Shown: positions 31,028 through 41,798, numbered from the stretch's first letter. The stretch is DNA of 64,000 nucleotides from Maniola hyperantus (GCF_902806685.2 NC_048560.1:6290212-6354211); one strand, 5' to 3'. The notes: a model not told the origin generated them from the letters alone. Made by a program: numbers and translations.

Positions 31028-34000
31028 GTAAGGGCTGTCACAGTTTTATTAAGTAAGTACTTACATTTTTAGGGTGCCGTATCTCCAGAGAAAAAACGGA
31101 ATCTCTCAATCACGAAGCAACGGATCGACGTGATTTTTTGCATGGATATAGTTAAAGACCTGGAGCGTGACATAGGCTACTTTTTATCCCGGAAAAGTAA
31201 AGAGTTCCCACGGGATTTTCAAAGACTTAAGTGCAAGTTATGAGCATCAGCTAGTCCTTAATAAAAGTTTGTCCTTCGATCAGGCCGCAATTTAGAAACG
31301 GATCAACGTGATTTTTTCAAAGACCTGTAATGGTGAGTGCTGATGGACTGTATTGCTTGCTTTTCCTGCTTGTTTAGTAGTAGCAGGGCAGGTGGTGCGT
31401 ATCGTATGCTGCACGTCGTTCCATACAGATGGATTGTAGCAAAGAGCTGCCTCTATTTAATTCTTTAATGTTACAAATTTTTGGTACAAATAAAAAATAT
31501 GGTAAGTGAGAACCCTAGCCTCAAGTTATTATTTATAATGCATCACTTATTAGCAACCTGGTGGTTACGGTTAAAAGTTCTGATAATTAAATTCTCTTAT
31601 CAGTACACGCCTGTTATTGATTACATCTACCTACCTACCTACTTCACCAAAGAAGGAAAGTAAAGTAGGTATATGTATGTAGGTAGGTAGAAGTTTTGTG
31701 CAAAAGTTCAAGTTCGATTTTATTAAGACTACAACAATATATGCCCACACCTTCGCCTGCGTGGATTTAGGGTTTTTAAAAATCCCGTGGGAACTCTTTG
31801 ATTTTCAGGAACGCAAATAGCCTATGTCCATCCCCGGGCTGCAAACTATCTCTAACTAGCCGAAACCCGCGACTCCGTACGCGTGGATTTAGGTTTTGAT
31901 TTGCCAGGATAAAAAGTGGCCTATGTCCCTTTCCAAATCCAGCAACTGACCATCGAAACGAGTAATTTATTAACCATTTTGAATAAATCATTTGACTTTG
32001 ACTTTGACTTTCCAGGTCTTAAACATCAACACAGGGTTTAATAAAATTTTGTTAGATTTAAGTCATACCTAGTTTTAACTTTTGTCCTAAATAAAATAAA
32101 ATAAAAATAAAATAAAAACTGCCATACCCCTTCCAGGTTAGCCTGCTTCCATCTTGGACTGCATCGTCAGTTCCCACCAGCTAAGATTGCAGTCATGGTC
32201 TATCTTGTATCAGAATAAAAAAGGGCTGATTGCAGCCAAGCCAATTATTACAACCCGGCTATCTTTAAAACAAGAGTGAATAGGCATCTTCTAGGTAAAC
32301 GTGTCCCATCTTACCCCACATCATCACTTTCCATCAGGTGTGATTGTGGTCAAGCGTTTACCTATAATGAATAAAAAAAAGTGCTAGTCTATCAATTTCA
32401 ACCTTGTAATATTGTGTTTGTGTGTAAAGGTAAACCAGTGCTGGTGCTGGCGAACAAGCAGGACAAGTCCGGCGCCCTGGACGACATCGATGTTGTGGAG
32501 AAGCTCAATATTGAGCCCCTGGTCAATAGGTAAGCCCTTTTGACCTACCGTCAAATTCTACGCGGTTTCTACTTCCGTTCTTTCTATACTATGCTGAGAT
32601 GTGGACCCTAAGACTGGGGCACACGATGCGTTGCGGCGCCCGCAAAGATTTCACCGTATCAGCGGGCACACGAACGGTGCGGCGCCGCAACGTTGTTATG
32701 TCGCAGTGGCGCCAGCAGCGTTGGACAGTCTGTTAATAAAAACAACTGAGCGGTGCCGCTCCGACGTCGCAACACATTCACCCCTCCCCGCCTCGTGTCG
32801 GTGGTTGCAAGTCCGGTGCGGCCAGTGTTTCCATGTACACGGTAATTACCGTAGATGCACCGTAATTCAACCCTAATCTACCGTCAAGGTAATATGGCCA
32901 TTACCTTGACCATGTCACCGTAATACAAAATCACGTTAAAAATTCATAATATACTACGTAATAGTAGTATTTCGTCCTTATTCAAGCAATTAGGAGGGAG
33001 TAAAATGTAAAACTAATGAGATTTAACAAAATATTAATATGAATAAATCCGTATATGAAAAAGATATTGCTATGCTAGGAGAGTCAGATTCAGAATAATA
33101 TTAATAGCTGATTAAAAAGCTAATTCGTGACGTTTTTTCTTTTAAAAATGACACGGTAATTTACACGGTATTCTTTTAGCTAATCCACCGTAATTTAATC
33201 TAGAAACACCGTAATTTTAACCCTTGAACACGGTTGGTTTATTGTACCTAAAATTGTATTTGCAATACCCTGACAGGGTCTCATGTATTTAGCTTTTAGC
33301 TTTAAGCACCCACCATCAATAAATGCAAATGTACATGAAAGCAAATAAATAAATCTGAATCTGAATCTGAATTCTCAATTTACATATGGAAACACTGGGT
33401 GCGGCGCCGGAGCGCATCGTGTGACATGCCACAGATATTTCTATGTAAGACGACGCAGCGACACCGCTCCGGCTCCGCACCGGCGCCGCAATGCATCGTA
33501 TGCCCCCGCTCTCAGGCTGAGATCTATAGAGACTTAAGATTGAGTTAAAACGAGACAGATTTATGAGAGACATATAGTTCTGTCTCGTTTTAACTCTGTC
33601 TTAAGTCTAATAAGCTAAATCAGAGTGCGCTCTATAGATTTCAACCTAAGACAAGCCGACCGGCGCGGCGTAAGATCGACGCTCTGGAAAAGAAGTGCTG
33701 GATTCGGCCGAATATTCGTATTCGGTTGAACCAACATTCGGCGCATCTCTAAATATATAAAAGGAAAAGGTGACTGACTGACTGACTGATCTATCAACGC
33801 ACAGCTCAAACTACTGGACGGATCGGGCTGAAATTTGGCATGCAGTTAGCTATTGTGACGTTGGCATCCGCTAAGAAAGGATTTTTGAAAATTCAACCTC
33901 TAAGGGGGTGAAATAGGGGTTTGAAATTTGTGTAGTCCACGCGGACGAAGTCGCGAGCATAAGCTAGTAATCGTTAAACCGTTTTCCCCTACTCAGTAAC

Positions 34001-37000
34001 ATTGCGTTAGAGCTGTCGTCTAAACTTTATCCTCCAATTGAATATTAACAACACATTTTAGGTACAGATGCCCAACCCTAGTCGAATCCTACAGCGCCAC
34101 CCCGGACACAAACTCGAAAAAGCCAAAAATAGACCCAGGTCTACGAAAAGGCTACCACTGGCTCCTCAACTACATAGTCAAACGCTACGGAGACATAAAC
34201 TTACGCGTACAAACAGACATACACGCAGAGTTGGAGCGTCGCAAACGCATGATGAACCGGGCTTCGAATAGAGCCTCCCAAACCTTTACTGCAGTCAGTG
34301 ACGATATAGCAACCCAAACCGGTTTCGAAAACCCGAATTACGACATACAGAAAACCAATCCGGAATCTTCTAAAACCTCAGAAGATCTAGAGAAAGGTTT
34401 AATCCTTGTGAAACCGGTTAAGAAACCTAATAGCTTAGACTCGACTATAACTGTGGAAAGCGTTGAAGATTCCGACCAAACCAGTGGTGCCAAACCGAAA
34501 CTGTCACCCTTATTCGGTAGAGCAAGTAACAGTTCCACCACAGAGACGGTTAGGATAGAGTTGGAGCCGAGGAGCGAGTTTAGGAAACTGTCGCCGATCG
34601 TGAGGAAGAAGAGTGGAGTGAATCATATCGATTTCAAAAATCACCCGCAGTCAAGTCCCACTCATGTTAGGAATAAGGTGAGATTTAAATAAAAAACATT
34701 TTCGATCTTGTACGTGCGCAGTAAGTGATTTAGCGATATATTTGGTGGTACCAAGTGAGAGGCTACGACGGGGGCGTCTATTCGGCCGTGCATTGGATCT
34801 TCAGTAAACTTTTTCGCAGGCTGTAGGTAAGAGCATACAATCATATAATATATCCATGGGTAGACACGTCCTCTTTATTATCGTCCAGAAGCTCTAGTGG
34901 GTAATCCTCTGAAAAAATATATATAAGGATTGACTGACTGACTGATCTATCAACGCACAGCTGAAACTACTGGACGGATTGGGCTGAAATTTGGCATGCA
35001 TTATGACGTAGACCAGTGTTTCCCAAACATGTTCCCATTTAACATTTTTAAACCCACGCTGGCTCCATTAGGTAAAATCACGGTAAAACAATACACATTG
35101 CGGAAAATGACAGTTTTATCCTAAGGTCTGGTTCCATTTCAAGTCGATTTCTATATTTATTTTTAAAGTAAGCTAGTGTTGAAAATCTAGCTCACATTTT
35201 TTTACGACGTCGCGTCGCAGTGCTGTGATCTCAGCCTCGAATATTTAATGCGTCGATCGATAGTACATACTTAGGTAATATTTTTAAAACAAGACGGGAA
35301 TAAGGGGGTAAAACAGGGGGTTGAAATTTATGTAGTCCACGCGAACGAAGTCGCGAGCATAAGCTAGTATTATCATAATAATTATTATTATTCGCCATAT
35401 TTCTATACTTTTGTTTCTGTATTTCTGTCTTATGTTTCTATATTTTCTGTGTAGCTGTCGCAATCCAGCAAGAATTCATCCATTGAAGAGGAGCCGATGG
35501 ACATGACACGAACCTGGGACCCCGCGCGCGACCTCAGGCATCGCGTTCTAGTCAACGATGCTGAGTTGGCGCAAATGCATCGAGAGATCGTGTTGACTGA
35601 ACGAGGTTAGTCAATATCACAGTTTAACGAAATACTACCAGTTGTTCGCAGTTCGACGCCTTTGAAGTCGAGCGATGCCACCGCTCGTGTAGGTATATAC
35701 GTGTTCCTACGCAAATATGCAAGGGTTGTCACAAAATTGGGATTAAAATCGCGGGGAAATCGGTGAAATTTTAGACCCTTGTTCTGTTTAGAATTCGTAT
35801 AGCATCCGTAGGGGGGGATTACCGCCCCCATGAACATTTGCAGCACCAGAGGAACCGGCGATGCGTTGCCGGCCTTTTAGGAATCTGTTGGTCCGCCCCT
35901 CGTTTGCTCGTCATTTTTAATTAAAAAAAAATTAGAACGCTATAGGCTGTGATAGTACGCAACAGGTTGAGATAGCAATCGGGGAGGTAACGCCCCGCAC
36001 ACCCGCTCAGCCCCCGCGCTAATCCTATGCGGGCGAGCTAATCTCTCTGATGGGGAAACTCGTGCAAAGGACTAAATCCCTTTTAGTTATTAAGTACTAA
36101 CATAGTGATTAAGTATTTTGTTACTAACTCCTTAGTGTTTAAGTATTAACATAGTTATTAAGTATTTATTGTTACTAACACATAATGGATCAATTGTTGT
36201 CCGATTTAATAAATAAATTGAAATAAATTGATAATCACTTTGCGGTCTGCAGCCCATTTCGGACTTGTACCTTCAGACAAAATAGTACGTTTAGTAGTGA
36301 CCCGACCTGATTCTGTACCTATTTTTAGGGTTCCGTACCTCAAAAGGAAAAACGGAACCCTTATAGGATCACTTTGCTGTCTGTCTGTCAAGAAACCTAC
36401 AGGTTACTTCCCGTTGACCTAGAATCATGAAATTTAATTTAATTTAATTTAAAACAACTTTATTGTTACTAAAATTACAGAGAGTAAGAATACAGGATAC
36501 ACTTAAAAAACAAAGGGCGACCTTATCACTAAAGTGATCTCTTCCAGGCAACCCATACTTAAGAACTTATAGAACTGTAAGACGGGGAGTCGCAATGTAG
36601 AAATTTGGCAGGTAGGTAGGTCTTATAGCCGATATTCGGGGAAAAATCTGAAAACCGTGAATTTGTGGTTACATCACACAAAAAAAATTAAATTGTGGTC
36701 ATGAACTAATTAATTAGTATTTTCAATTTTCGAAGTAAGATAACTATTCCAAGTGGGGTATCATATAAAAGGTCTTCACCTGTACATTCAACAGATTTTT
36801 ATTTATTTTTATGCATCATAATTTTTGAATTATCGTGCAAAATGTCGAAAAATACGACTTGTAGTACGAAACCCTCGTTGCGCGAGCCTGACTCGCACTT
36901 TTTTTTTTGTGGACACTTTTTTGAGTAAACCCCCATTGTTTAGATTACACGAGCAAAGCCACGTCATCAGACGTAGTGGCCAGCCCGAACACACTGCCTC

Positions 37001-38189
37001 AGAGCGTCAGACCGGCGTCGGCCTCCCAACTCCTGCGCAGGCAGCTGGAGCTGTGTCCCACCCCCCACAAGCGACGATTGAGCCTGCGTTGTAAGTATCA
37101 CTCATCTCCCTGATGACGTTGTGCGAGAGCCCGGCGTGCGAGTGCGGCTTTGGCGACGAGGATAGGCACCATGTGCTGTGGGAGTGTCCCCTCTATGAGG
37201 ACTTGCGAGTGACGATGTTAGATGGGATCGTACGCGGGGAAGCGGGGCCGGTCTTCTACACGGACCTCGTCTCATCGGCGGGGAACTACAACCGAATACG
37301 GGCATTCGCGCACCATTGGCATAAGAGGCGAAGCAGCTCGGAGCGTGCAGGTGCCAGGCCGGCACCACGGAGGAGCAGCAGCGGAGATCACAGCTGTGTT
37401 AGTGACGTCTAGCCCCCAAGGGGGGAGAGTGAGCATAAGGGACAAGGAAGAGACAAAAATAATTTGCAGGGAGTCAAGAAAAACCCCGGGAAAAATGCCA
37501 AGAGCAAGTACCGAACGGGCGCCCTCCCGCGATTCGGCCTATATAACCGAGAGGTTGGTGGGGCCATGGGAGGTGGAGGGTTGTCATCTCCCTTCGGTGC
37601 AGAGGCGGGTTAAATGTCCAGAGCGCCTTAGGCAAGCACCTCATAGGCGCCCCTCTACCAGACATATTAAAAATTTTACCAACGAATAATTATAGCATTC
37701 TTAATTTTTTGGCATAGAAACGAAGATAAGTATCCGAAGCATTGATCCGAAGCGCAAACTCTCGCTTATCCATACTACATGATCTCGCACGCCCCTTCGT
37801 AACCTCGCGCCCCTAGGCAGATGCTTAGTTCGCCGGGATAATCCGCCTTTGCTTCGGTGGTGTTCCCATTAGATTACAAAATGGGGTTAATCAATGGAGT
37901 TAAGGAATGGAGATAGATTATACCCTGGACTAACACCTAGGCTACTTTTTAATTTGGAAAATCAAAGAGTTCCCGCGGGATTTTGAAAAATGTAAATCCA
38001 CGCGGATGAAGTCACGGGCATCAGCTAGTACTACATAATGACTAAGTACATAGTTTAAAATTCAATATTTTTCCAGATATGCAACGAAACAAAACCAGTC
38101 CAGAACGTAGTACGATACTCTTATATGAGCCTAAAGCGCAACGACATCTTGACAAGGGGGACTTCGAGCAATCTGCCACGATTAATTGA
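30682..38189 (+). CDS. Arl13b: ARL13B-like ciliary Arf-family GTPase, 6 coding exons, complete
   Basis: Small GTPase of the ARL13 group, which in animals sits on the ciliary membrane and acts as an exchange factor for ARL3. Exons: 30682-31027, 32430-32529, 34062-34677, 35455-35605, 36944-37090, 38077-38189. All are GT/AG with agreeing phases; 1473 nt, about 490 residues (human ARL13B is 428). Seen: P-loop GLDNAGKT (residues 22-29), switch I PTVGF (45-49), DLGGG (65-69), NKQD (124-127). The Gln of DLGGQ found in most Arf proteins is Gly69, as in ARL13B and unlike ARL3. The N-terminus is MGNCFGF, offering Gly2 for myristoylation and Cys4 for palmitoylation. After the GTPase domain come a basic/acidic helix-like stretch (ELERRKRMMNRASNRA) and a long low-complexity tail, as in the family. 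An exact RVxP ciliary signal is not seen; SVRP in exon 5 is the nearest. Confidence 0.92.
31117..31256 (-). repeat. A2-family repeat in Arl13b intron 1
   Basis: Reversed partial copy: CACGAAGCAACGGATCGACG to GAGCATCAGCTAGT. Confidence 0.75.
31740..31927 (+). repeat. Two partial A2-family copies in tandem
   Basis: The heads ATGCCCACACCTTCGCCTGC and CGAAACCCGCGACTCCGTAC follow each other about 120 bp apart; both are cut short. Confidence 0.6.
32215..32385 (+). mobile_element. LINE 3' end in Arl13b intron 1
   Basis: The plus frame reads FKTRVNRHLLGKRVPSYPT, then CDCGQAFTYNE and a stop, followed by an A run. This looks like the end of a LINE polymerase frame. Confidence 0.6.
32430..32529 (+). 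CDS. Arl13b: Arl13b exon 2: NKxD motif
   Basis: The acceptor is GTAAAG and the donor AATAG|GTAAGC. It is 100 nt and starts in phase 1. It encodes KPVLVLANKQDKSGALDD, the guanine-specificity motif region of Arf-like GTPases. Confidence 0.94.
32611..33513. mobile_element. GC-ended TIR element with a nested AT-rich insertion
   Basis: The outer ends GGGGCACACGATGCGTTGCG and GCAATGCATCGTATGCCCCC are inverted. The inner part (about 32825-33390) is AT-rich and contains repeated CACCGTAAT and ACGGTAAT motifs, with TGTTTCCATGTACACGG on one side and ATATGGAAACACTG on the other, so it appears to be a second element inside the first. Confidence 0.6.
33514..33655. mobile_element. MITE with inverted GTTAAAACGAGACAGA arms
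   Basis: GACTTAAGATTGAGTTAAAACGAGACAGA is followed by its near reverse complement (TCTGTCTCGTTTTAACTCTG...), with outer CTATAGAG/CTCTATAG copies. Confidence 0.7.
33752..33968 (-). repeat. A1-family repeat in Arl13b intron 2
   Basis: It is a complete reversed copy: TATATAAAAGGAAAAGGTGA, a GACT run, then GACGAAGTCGCGAGCATAAG. It ends about 90 nt before exon 3. Confidence 0.87.
34062..34677 (+). CDS. Arl13b: Arl13b exon 3: end of GTPase domain and variable tail
   Basis: The acceptor is CATTTTAG and the donor AAG|GTGAGA. It is 616 nt. It finishes the GTPase fold (LRKGYHWLLNYIVKRYGD) and continues into a Ser/Thr/Glu/Lys-rich tail with no clear domain. Reading through the donor gives a stop (TAA 34689-34691), so an intron-retention isoform ending here is possible. 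Confidence 0.92.
34914..35368 (-). repeat. A1-family repeat split by unrelated sequence
   Basis: The A1 parts are 34914-35020 and about 35296-35368. The 280 bp between includes CCAGTGTTTCCCAAACATG and other AT-rich sequence. Confidence 0.65.
35455..35605 (+). CDS. Arl13b: Arl13b exon 4
   Basis: The acceptor is TCTGTGTAG and the donor GAG|GTTAGT. It is 151 nt, phase 0 to phase 1. It encodes LSQSSKNSSIEEEPMDMTR and HRVLVNDAELAQMHREIV. The frame agrees on both sides, and the exon lies between repeat-rich introns. Confidence 0.87.
35800..35935 (-). repeat. LINE-tail-like repeat, reverse copy
   Basis: GATTACCGCCCCCATGAACA and GATGCGTTGCCGGCC are the reverse of 29905-30055. Confidence 0.65.
35953..36060. 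mobile_element. GC-rich MITE, one end preserved
   Basis: CAACAGGTTGAGATAGCAATCGG and CGCCCCGCACACCCGC match the element at 30058-30210; the other end is lost. Confidence 0.6.
36325..36912 (-). repeat. B-family repeat interrupted by a LINE 3' end
   Basis: The reversed B copy starts TAGGGTTCCGTACCTCAAAA and ends GCGAGCCTGACTCGCACTT. It is split at 36429-36600 by a reversed LINE tail with an (AATTT)n end, flanked by GAAATTT on both sides. Its end lies about 30 nt from the acceptor of Arl13b exon 5. Confidence 0.83.
36429..36600 (-). mobile_element. 5'-truncated LINE 3' UTR inserted into the B repeat
   Basis: On the minus strand it contains GGTTGCCTGGAAGAGATCAC, an AATAAA signal and an (AAATT)n tail. 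A short GAAATTT is repeated on both sides. Confidence 0.7.
36944..37090 (+). CDS. Arl13b: Arl13b exon 5
   Basis: The acceptor is CATTGTTTAG and the donor CGTT|GTAAGT. It is 147 nt. It encodes DYTSKATSSDVV, then SVRPASASQLLRRQ and PTPHKRRLSL, a Ser/Pro- and Arg-rich tail. The exon begins about 30 nt after the end of a B-family repeat and its donor is about 10 nt before a LINE fragment, so it sits between two mobile elements. Phase agreement with exons 4 and 6 supports it. Confidence 0.8.
37100..37680 (+). mobile_element. LINE ORF2 3' end (R1/Jockey-like zinc-finger tail) in Arl13b intron 5
   Basis: The frame from 37113 reads SPACECGFGDEDRHHVLWECP and then DLVSSAGNYNRIRAFAHHW. The CxC...H...C spacing is typical of the C-terminal zinc-finger of R1/Jockey-type elements. 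5'-truncated; the 3' UTR follows to about 37680. Confidence 0.8.
37906..38030 (-). repeat. A2-family repeat, partial
   Basis: Reversed: CTAGGCTACTTTTTAATTTGG to GTCACGGGCATCAGCTAGTA, about 45 nt before Arl13b exon 6. Confidence 0.75.
38077..38189 (+). CDS. Arl13b: Arl13b exon 6: C-terminus and stop
   Basis: The acceptor is ATTTTTCCAG. In the phase set by exon 5 the exon reads YMQRNKTSPERSTILLYEPK and then KAQRHLDKGDFEQSATIN, ending at TGA 38187-38189. The last 57 nt are the first unit of a 133-bp tandem repeat. Another frame is also open to TAA 38190-38192 but would not match the exon 5 phase. Confidence 0.75.
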
Positions 38190-38449
38190 TTAAAATGATT
38201 TCATGATTAAATAAATGTTGTTATTGTTGATTAAATCTTGATTTATTTTTATGCAATTATAGTTCAAAGCGCAACGACATCTTGACAAGGGGGACTTCGA
38301 GCAATCTGCCACGATGAATTGATTAAAATGATTTCATGATTAAATAAATGTTGTTATTGTTGATTAAATTTTGATTTATTTTTATGCAATTATAGTTCAA
38401 AGCGCAGCGACATCTCGAAAAGCGGGACTTCGAGCTCGTGTAATTGATT
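38133..38449 (+). repeat. 133-bp tandem repeat of the last Arl13b coding exon tail and 3' UTR (about 2.4 copies)
   Basis: Units start at 38133, 38266 and 38399, each at AAAGCGCA; spacing is exactly 133. Units 1 and 2 are nearly identical. The partial unit 3 is diverged but in the same register reads KAQRHLEKRDFELV followed by TAA. Each full unit contains the coding tail, stop, AATAAA and a T-rich stretch ending in ATTATAG that resembles a splice acceptor. Confidence 0.9.
38210..38215 (+). terminator. Arl13b polyadenylation signal AATAAA, duplicated at 38343
   Basis: This AATAAA lies about 20 nt after the stop, inside repeat unit 1. An identical signal 133 nt on (38343-38348) lies in unit 2, so two tandem poly(A) sites are available. 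Confidence 0.6.
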
Positions 38450-38800
38450 AAAAAGTTGATTAGACATTCTTCTTTAATCATTTTAATCAATGGCACATTT
38501 TTACCGATTTTGATGGGGTTAATTGATCAAACATTCTTTGATCAATTAATCGTTCTAATCAATTTTGATGGGTTAATTCATCAAACTTTATTGTTTTTAG
38601 AGGATTAATTGGTTAAACGTTGTTTAACGAACTAACCATTTTAATCAATGGGTCAATTCAACCTGTTGATTAATTGATTAAACATTCTTTGGTCAATTAA
38701 TCATTAATCAATTTTGATGAGGTTAATTCATCAAACTTTGTTGTTTTTAGAAGATTAATCATTTTTAAAAAGTAATCGAAACAAGTACAAATGTTATTGT
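38450..38800. repeat. ATTGATTAA-rich region after Arl13b
   Basis: It has many imperfect copies of ATTGATTAAA, TTTTAATCAA and TCAATTTTGATG, with a direct duplication of AACATTCTTTGATCAATTAA near 38530 and 38680. It appears to be a decayed simple-sequence expansion. Confidence 0.6.
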
Positions 38801-39025
38801 TACTGTTGATTAAAACTTGATTTATTATGTGTTAAAAAATATCTCGTTGAAAATTACAGTGGTTGTAACTTTTTTTTGTAGGTATAATTTATTATAGTTC
38901 ATAGCTATAACGCGTCAACTATATTATTTTAACGTCCTAGTAAGAATTAGTATATTTGAAACATATTTTCAAAGATTTTTTTCCTACAGAATCCATTGAA
39001 AATATTATATTGAATCTAAATTTTG

Positions 39026-39199
39026 AGCCTCAATAGCTCAACCGGTATAGGAGTGGACTGAAAACCGAAAGGTCGACGGTTCAAACCCCGCCCGTTGCAC
39101 TATTGTCGTACCTACTCCTAGCACAAGCTTTACGCTTAATTGGAGAGGAAAGGGGAATATTAGTCATTTAACATGGCTAATATTCTTTAAAAAAAAAAA
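39026..39199 (+). repeat. S1 tRNA-derived SINE
   Basis: GAGCCTCAATAGCTCAACCGG, GGTTCAAACCCCGCCCG, and a TAATATTCTTTAAAAAAAAA tail. Confidence 0.87.
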
Positions 39200-39366
39200 T
39201 GATTTATACTTCTAACTATGGCGTTACAACATGGTGGAAATGATATCACTTTGTTCATTTGGACGCATTATATCTAGCTGTTACCCGGTATGCATTGCAA
39301 TGTTAAAAGCACTAAGCAAGTGTAAACAACAACTGTACAACGATAAGTTACTTATTTTTTCGCGTT

Positions 39367-39788
39367 TTTAGGGTTCCGTACATCAAAAGGAAAAACGGAA
39401 CCCTTATAGGATCACTTTGTTGTCTGTCTGTCTGTCAAGAAACCTACAGGGTACTTCCCGTTGACCTAGAATCATGAAATTTGGCAGGAAGGTGGGTCTT
39501 ATAGCTGGCATTAGGGGAAAATCTGAAAACCGTGAATTTGTGGTTACATCACACAAAAAAAATTAATTTGTGGTCATAAACTAATAATTAGTATTTTCAA
39601 TTTTCTAAGTAACATAACTATATCAAGTGGGGTATCATATGAAAGGGCTTCATCTGTGCATTCTAAAACTGATTTTTATTTATTTTTACGCATCATACTT
39701 TTTTAATACTCATGCAAAATGTCGAAAAATACGACTGTAGTACGGAACCCTCATTGCGCGAGCCTGACTCGCACTTGGCTGGTTTTTT
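39367..39788 (-). repeat. B-family repeat
   Basis: Reversed full-length copy, from TTTTAGGGTTCCGTACATCA to GACTCGCACTTGGCTGGTTT. Confidence 0.86.
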
Positions 39789-40169
39789 TTGTGGCATCTG
39801 ATCAGTTACTATCACCTGTCTTCGTTTTTGCTTACGTTCTAATAACATCCCTTCTGTATTTATGTGAACCGATAAAAAATATCGTAAACAATTTTAGATA
39901 TTGTGATCTTTAAGTAGGTATTTACAAGAATCTAATTGTGCTATATTAAAATATAACATATTAATAAGATTAATATATATTTTATGCACAGGGTATATTT
40001 ACTGTATTTTAATATATTATATGTACCTACCTACGTACAAACATACAAGTAATTTAAAGATTTTAAAGATACCAATACGGAGGTATTTAATAATTATTGT
40101 TATGGTTAATATTTACGTAACACAATGCTAATTACGTACGTATAAAAACAATTATTCTAATATTATATA

Positions 40170-40394
40170 CTAGCTTATGCCCGCGACTTCGTCCGTGTGG
40201 ACTACACAAATTTCAAACCCCTATTTCACCCCCTTAGGGGTTGAATTTTCAAAAATCCTTTATTAGCGGATGCCTACGTCATAATAGCTATCTGCATGCC
40301 AAATTTCAGCCCGATCCGTCCAGTAGTTTGAGCTGTGCGTTGATAGATCAGTCAGTCAGTCAGTCAGTGACCCTTTCCTTTTATATATTTAGAT
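40170..40394 (+). repeat. A1-family repeat
   Basis: Complete copy, from ACTAGCTTATGCCCGCGACTT to TTATATATTTAGA. Confidence 0.87.
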
Positions 40395-40638
40395 TATTAT
40401 AAAAATACAATGAAGAATAAAAAGCGTAAATATATTTTTAATCAAAATTAAAAAAAAAACCATTGCTAACCCTAGCACGAGTTGCGCATCTCGAAAACAT
40501 TGATGAGTTTTCGTATTAAAAATTCAAAGTAAAAAGTACCTTATTATGCAGGTTTAAAGTTTAACTTTCTCCACCTGTACCTACTCGATCTCGTAATGGA
40601 GGTTCTAAAATATTACTGCTATATTGGGGGCGATTCTC

Positions 40639-40773
40639 TTGTACACAATCTCTAAACTAAACTAAATTAACAGGTCTAAATCAAGTGCCATCCTTTTCCG
40701 CAGACAACATTATGAAAGGGATAGCAATAGATTTAGGTGTGAAATTTTAGTTTAGTTTAGAGATTGTGTACAA
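40639..40773. mobile_element. MITE with TTGTACACAATCTCT termini
   Basis: The ends TTGTACACAATCTCTAAACT and AGTTTAGAGATTGTGTACAA are exact inverse copies. A second partial copy starts 30 bp later (40803-40885). Confidence 0.83.
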
Positions 40774-40802
40774 TGGAATTAGCAACATTGTGGCTAATTC
40801 CG

Positions 40803-40885
40803 TTGTACACAATCTCTAAACTAAACTAAAATGACACGTCTAAATCTATTGCTATCCCTTTCATAAAATGTTGCTTGCAGAAAAG
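40803..40885. mobile_element. Partial copy of the TTGTACACAATCTCT MITE
   Basis: The left end and GGCACGTCTAAATC-like interior (CTAAATCTATTGCTATCCCT) are present; the right end is lost. Confidence 0.75.
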
Positions 40886-40940
40886 AATTACATAACTTGC
40901 TTGCATAAAAAAAATTTAACAGAGAGAGAGAGCGCTATAT

Positions 40941-41106
40941 ATGTCCCGCAAATTGCTATTGCGCTGGAACCATGTCTTATTAAAATCGAAATGACGTCAC
41001 TTTGACGTCAGCCGAAATAAAAATATACCATCAGCTCGAAACTACATTCTAGTGTTGACGTCACTAAAATGGCGGCCACGCGTATTAGCAATTTGCGGGA
41101 CTTATA
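40941..41106. mobile_element. TIR element carrying three CRE-like TGACGTCA sites
   Basis: The ends GTCCCGCAAATTGCTATTGCG and TTAGCAATTTGCGGGACTTA are inverted. TGACGTCA is at 40992 (as TGACGTCA in ATGACGTCAC), 41003 and 41056. Confidence 0.85.
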
Positions 41107-41798
41107 CACATGTAGGCGTCATAATTTTTCTAGTAACTTCATTCGATTGCGCTTAACTGAAATACCACCAGTTAAATTATAATTATTATCCACTGTGCAA
41201 CATGGTGAAAACTTTGCAATGCTTCAAAAATATCGTAAATAGTTTTGGACATTGTGATCTCTAAGTAGAAGGTCAGACTTTCCGCGGATGGGATATAATG
41301 CACTGGTATTTTTGGTTATCGGTTTCGCCTAGTCAATCTATTGCTGATAATATAAGGCAGTGTAATGGTAATCCCTCAGGCAACCACAGGCATGCCTAGA
41401 GGTTTTAGTGGACCAAAATTAATTAGTAAAAATTATAGATTAAAAAAACTAATGTTCAATAATTTATATAAAAAAATAGGTTTAGTTTTGTACTTTGTGT
41501 ACTTAGTAAATAAAACTGATTGAATTCTAATAAGATTGTTTTATTTATTAATCCGGGGTTTTCGAGCTCTGTTTTAGTTTATAGATTTTGTATATTTTAT
41601 TTTGTTTTTTTTTTTTTTTTTTTTAATATGGTAGGGTAAGGGCGTTTGTGCACTTATCCGTGATTTGACGGATCCGTGAAAAAAATACGAATTGAATGTA
41701 CGTATTTGTATGACGGCCACTTCGAAGAATCACGGATACGAACCGAATACGAATGAGTGCACATGTATATTATGTTTTGCGCGTCCTATCTATTTAAA

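Noticed and set aside
37222..37689. Open frame of 155 codons in another frame of the LINE tail
   Set aside because: It overlaps the better-supported zinc-finger frame starting at 37113 and crosses into the LINE's untranslated tail.
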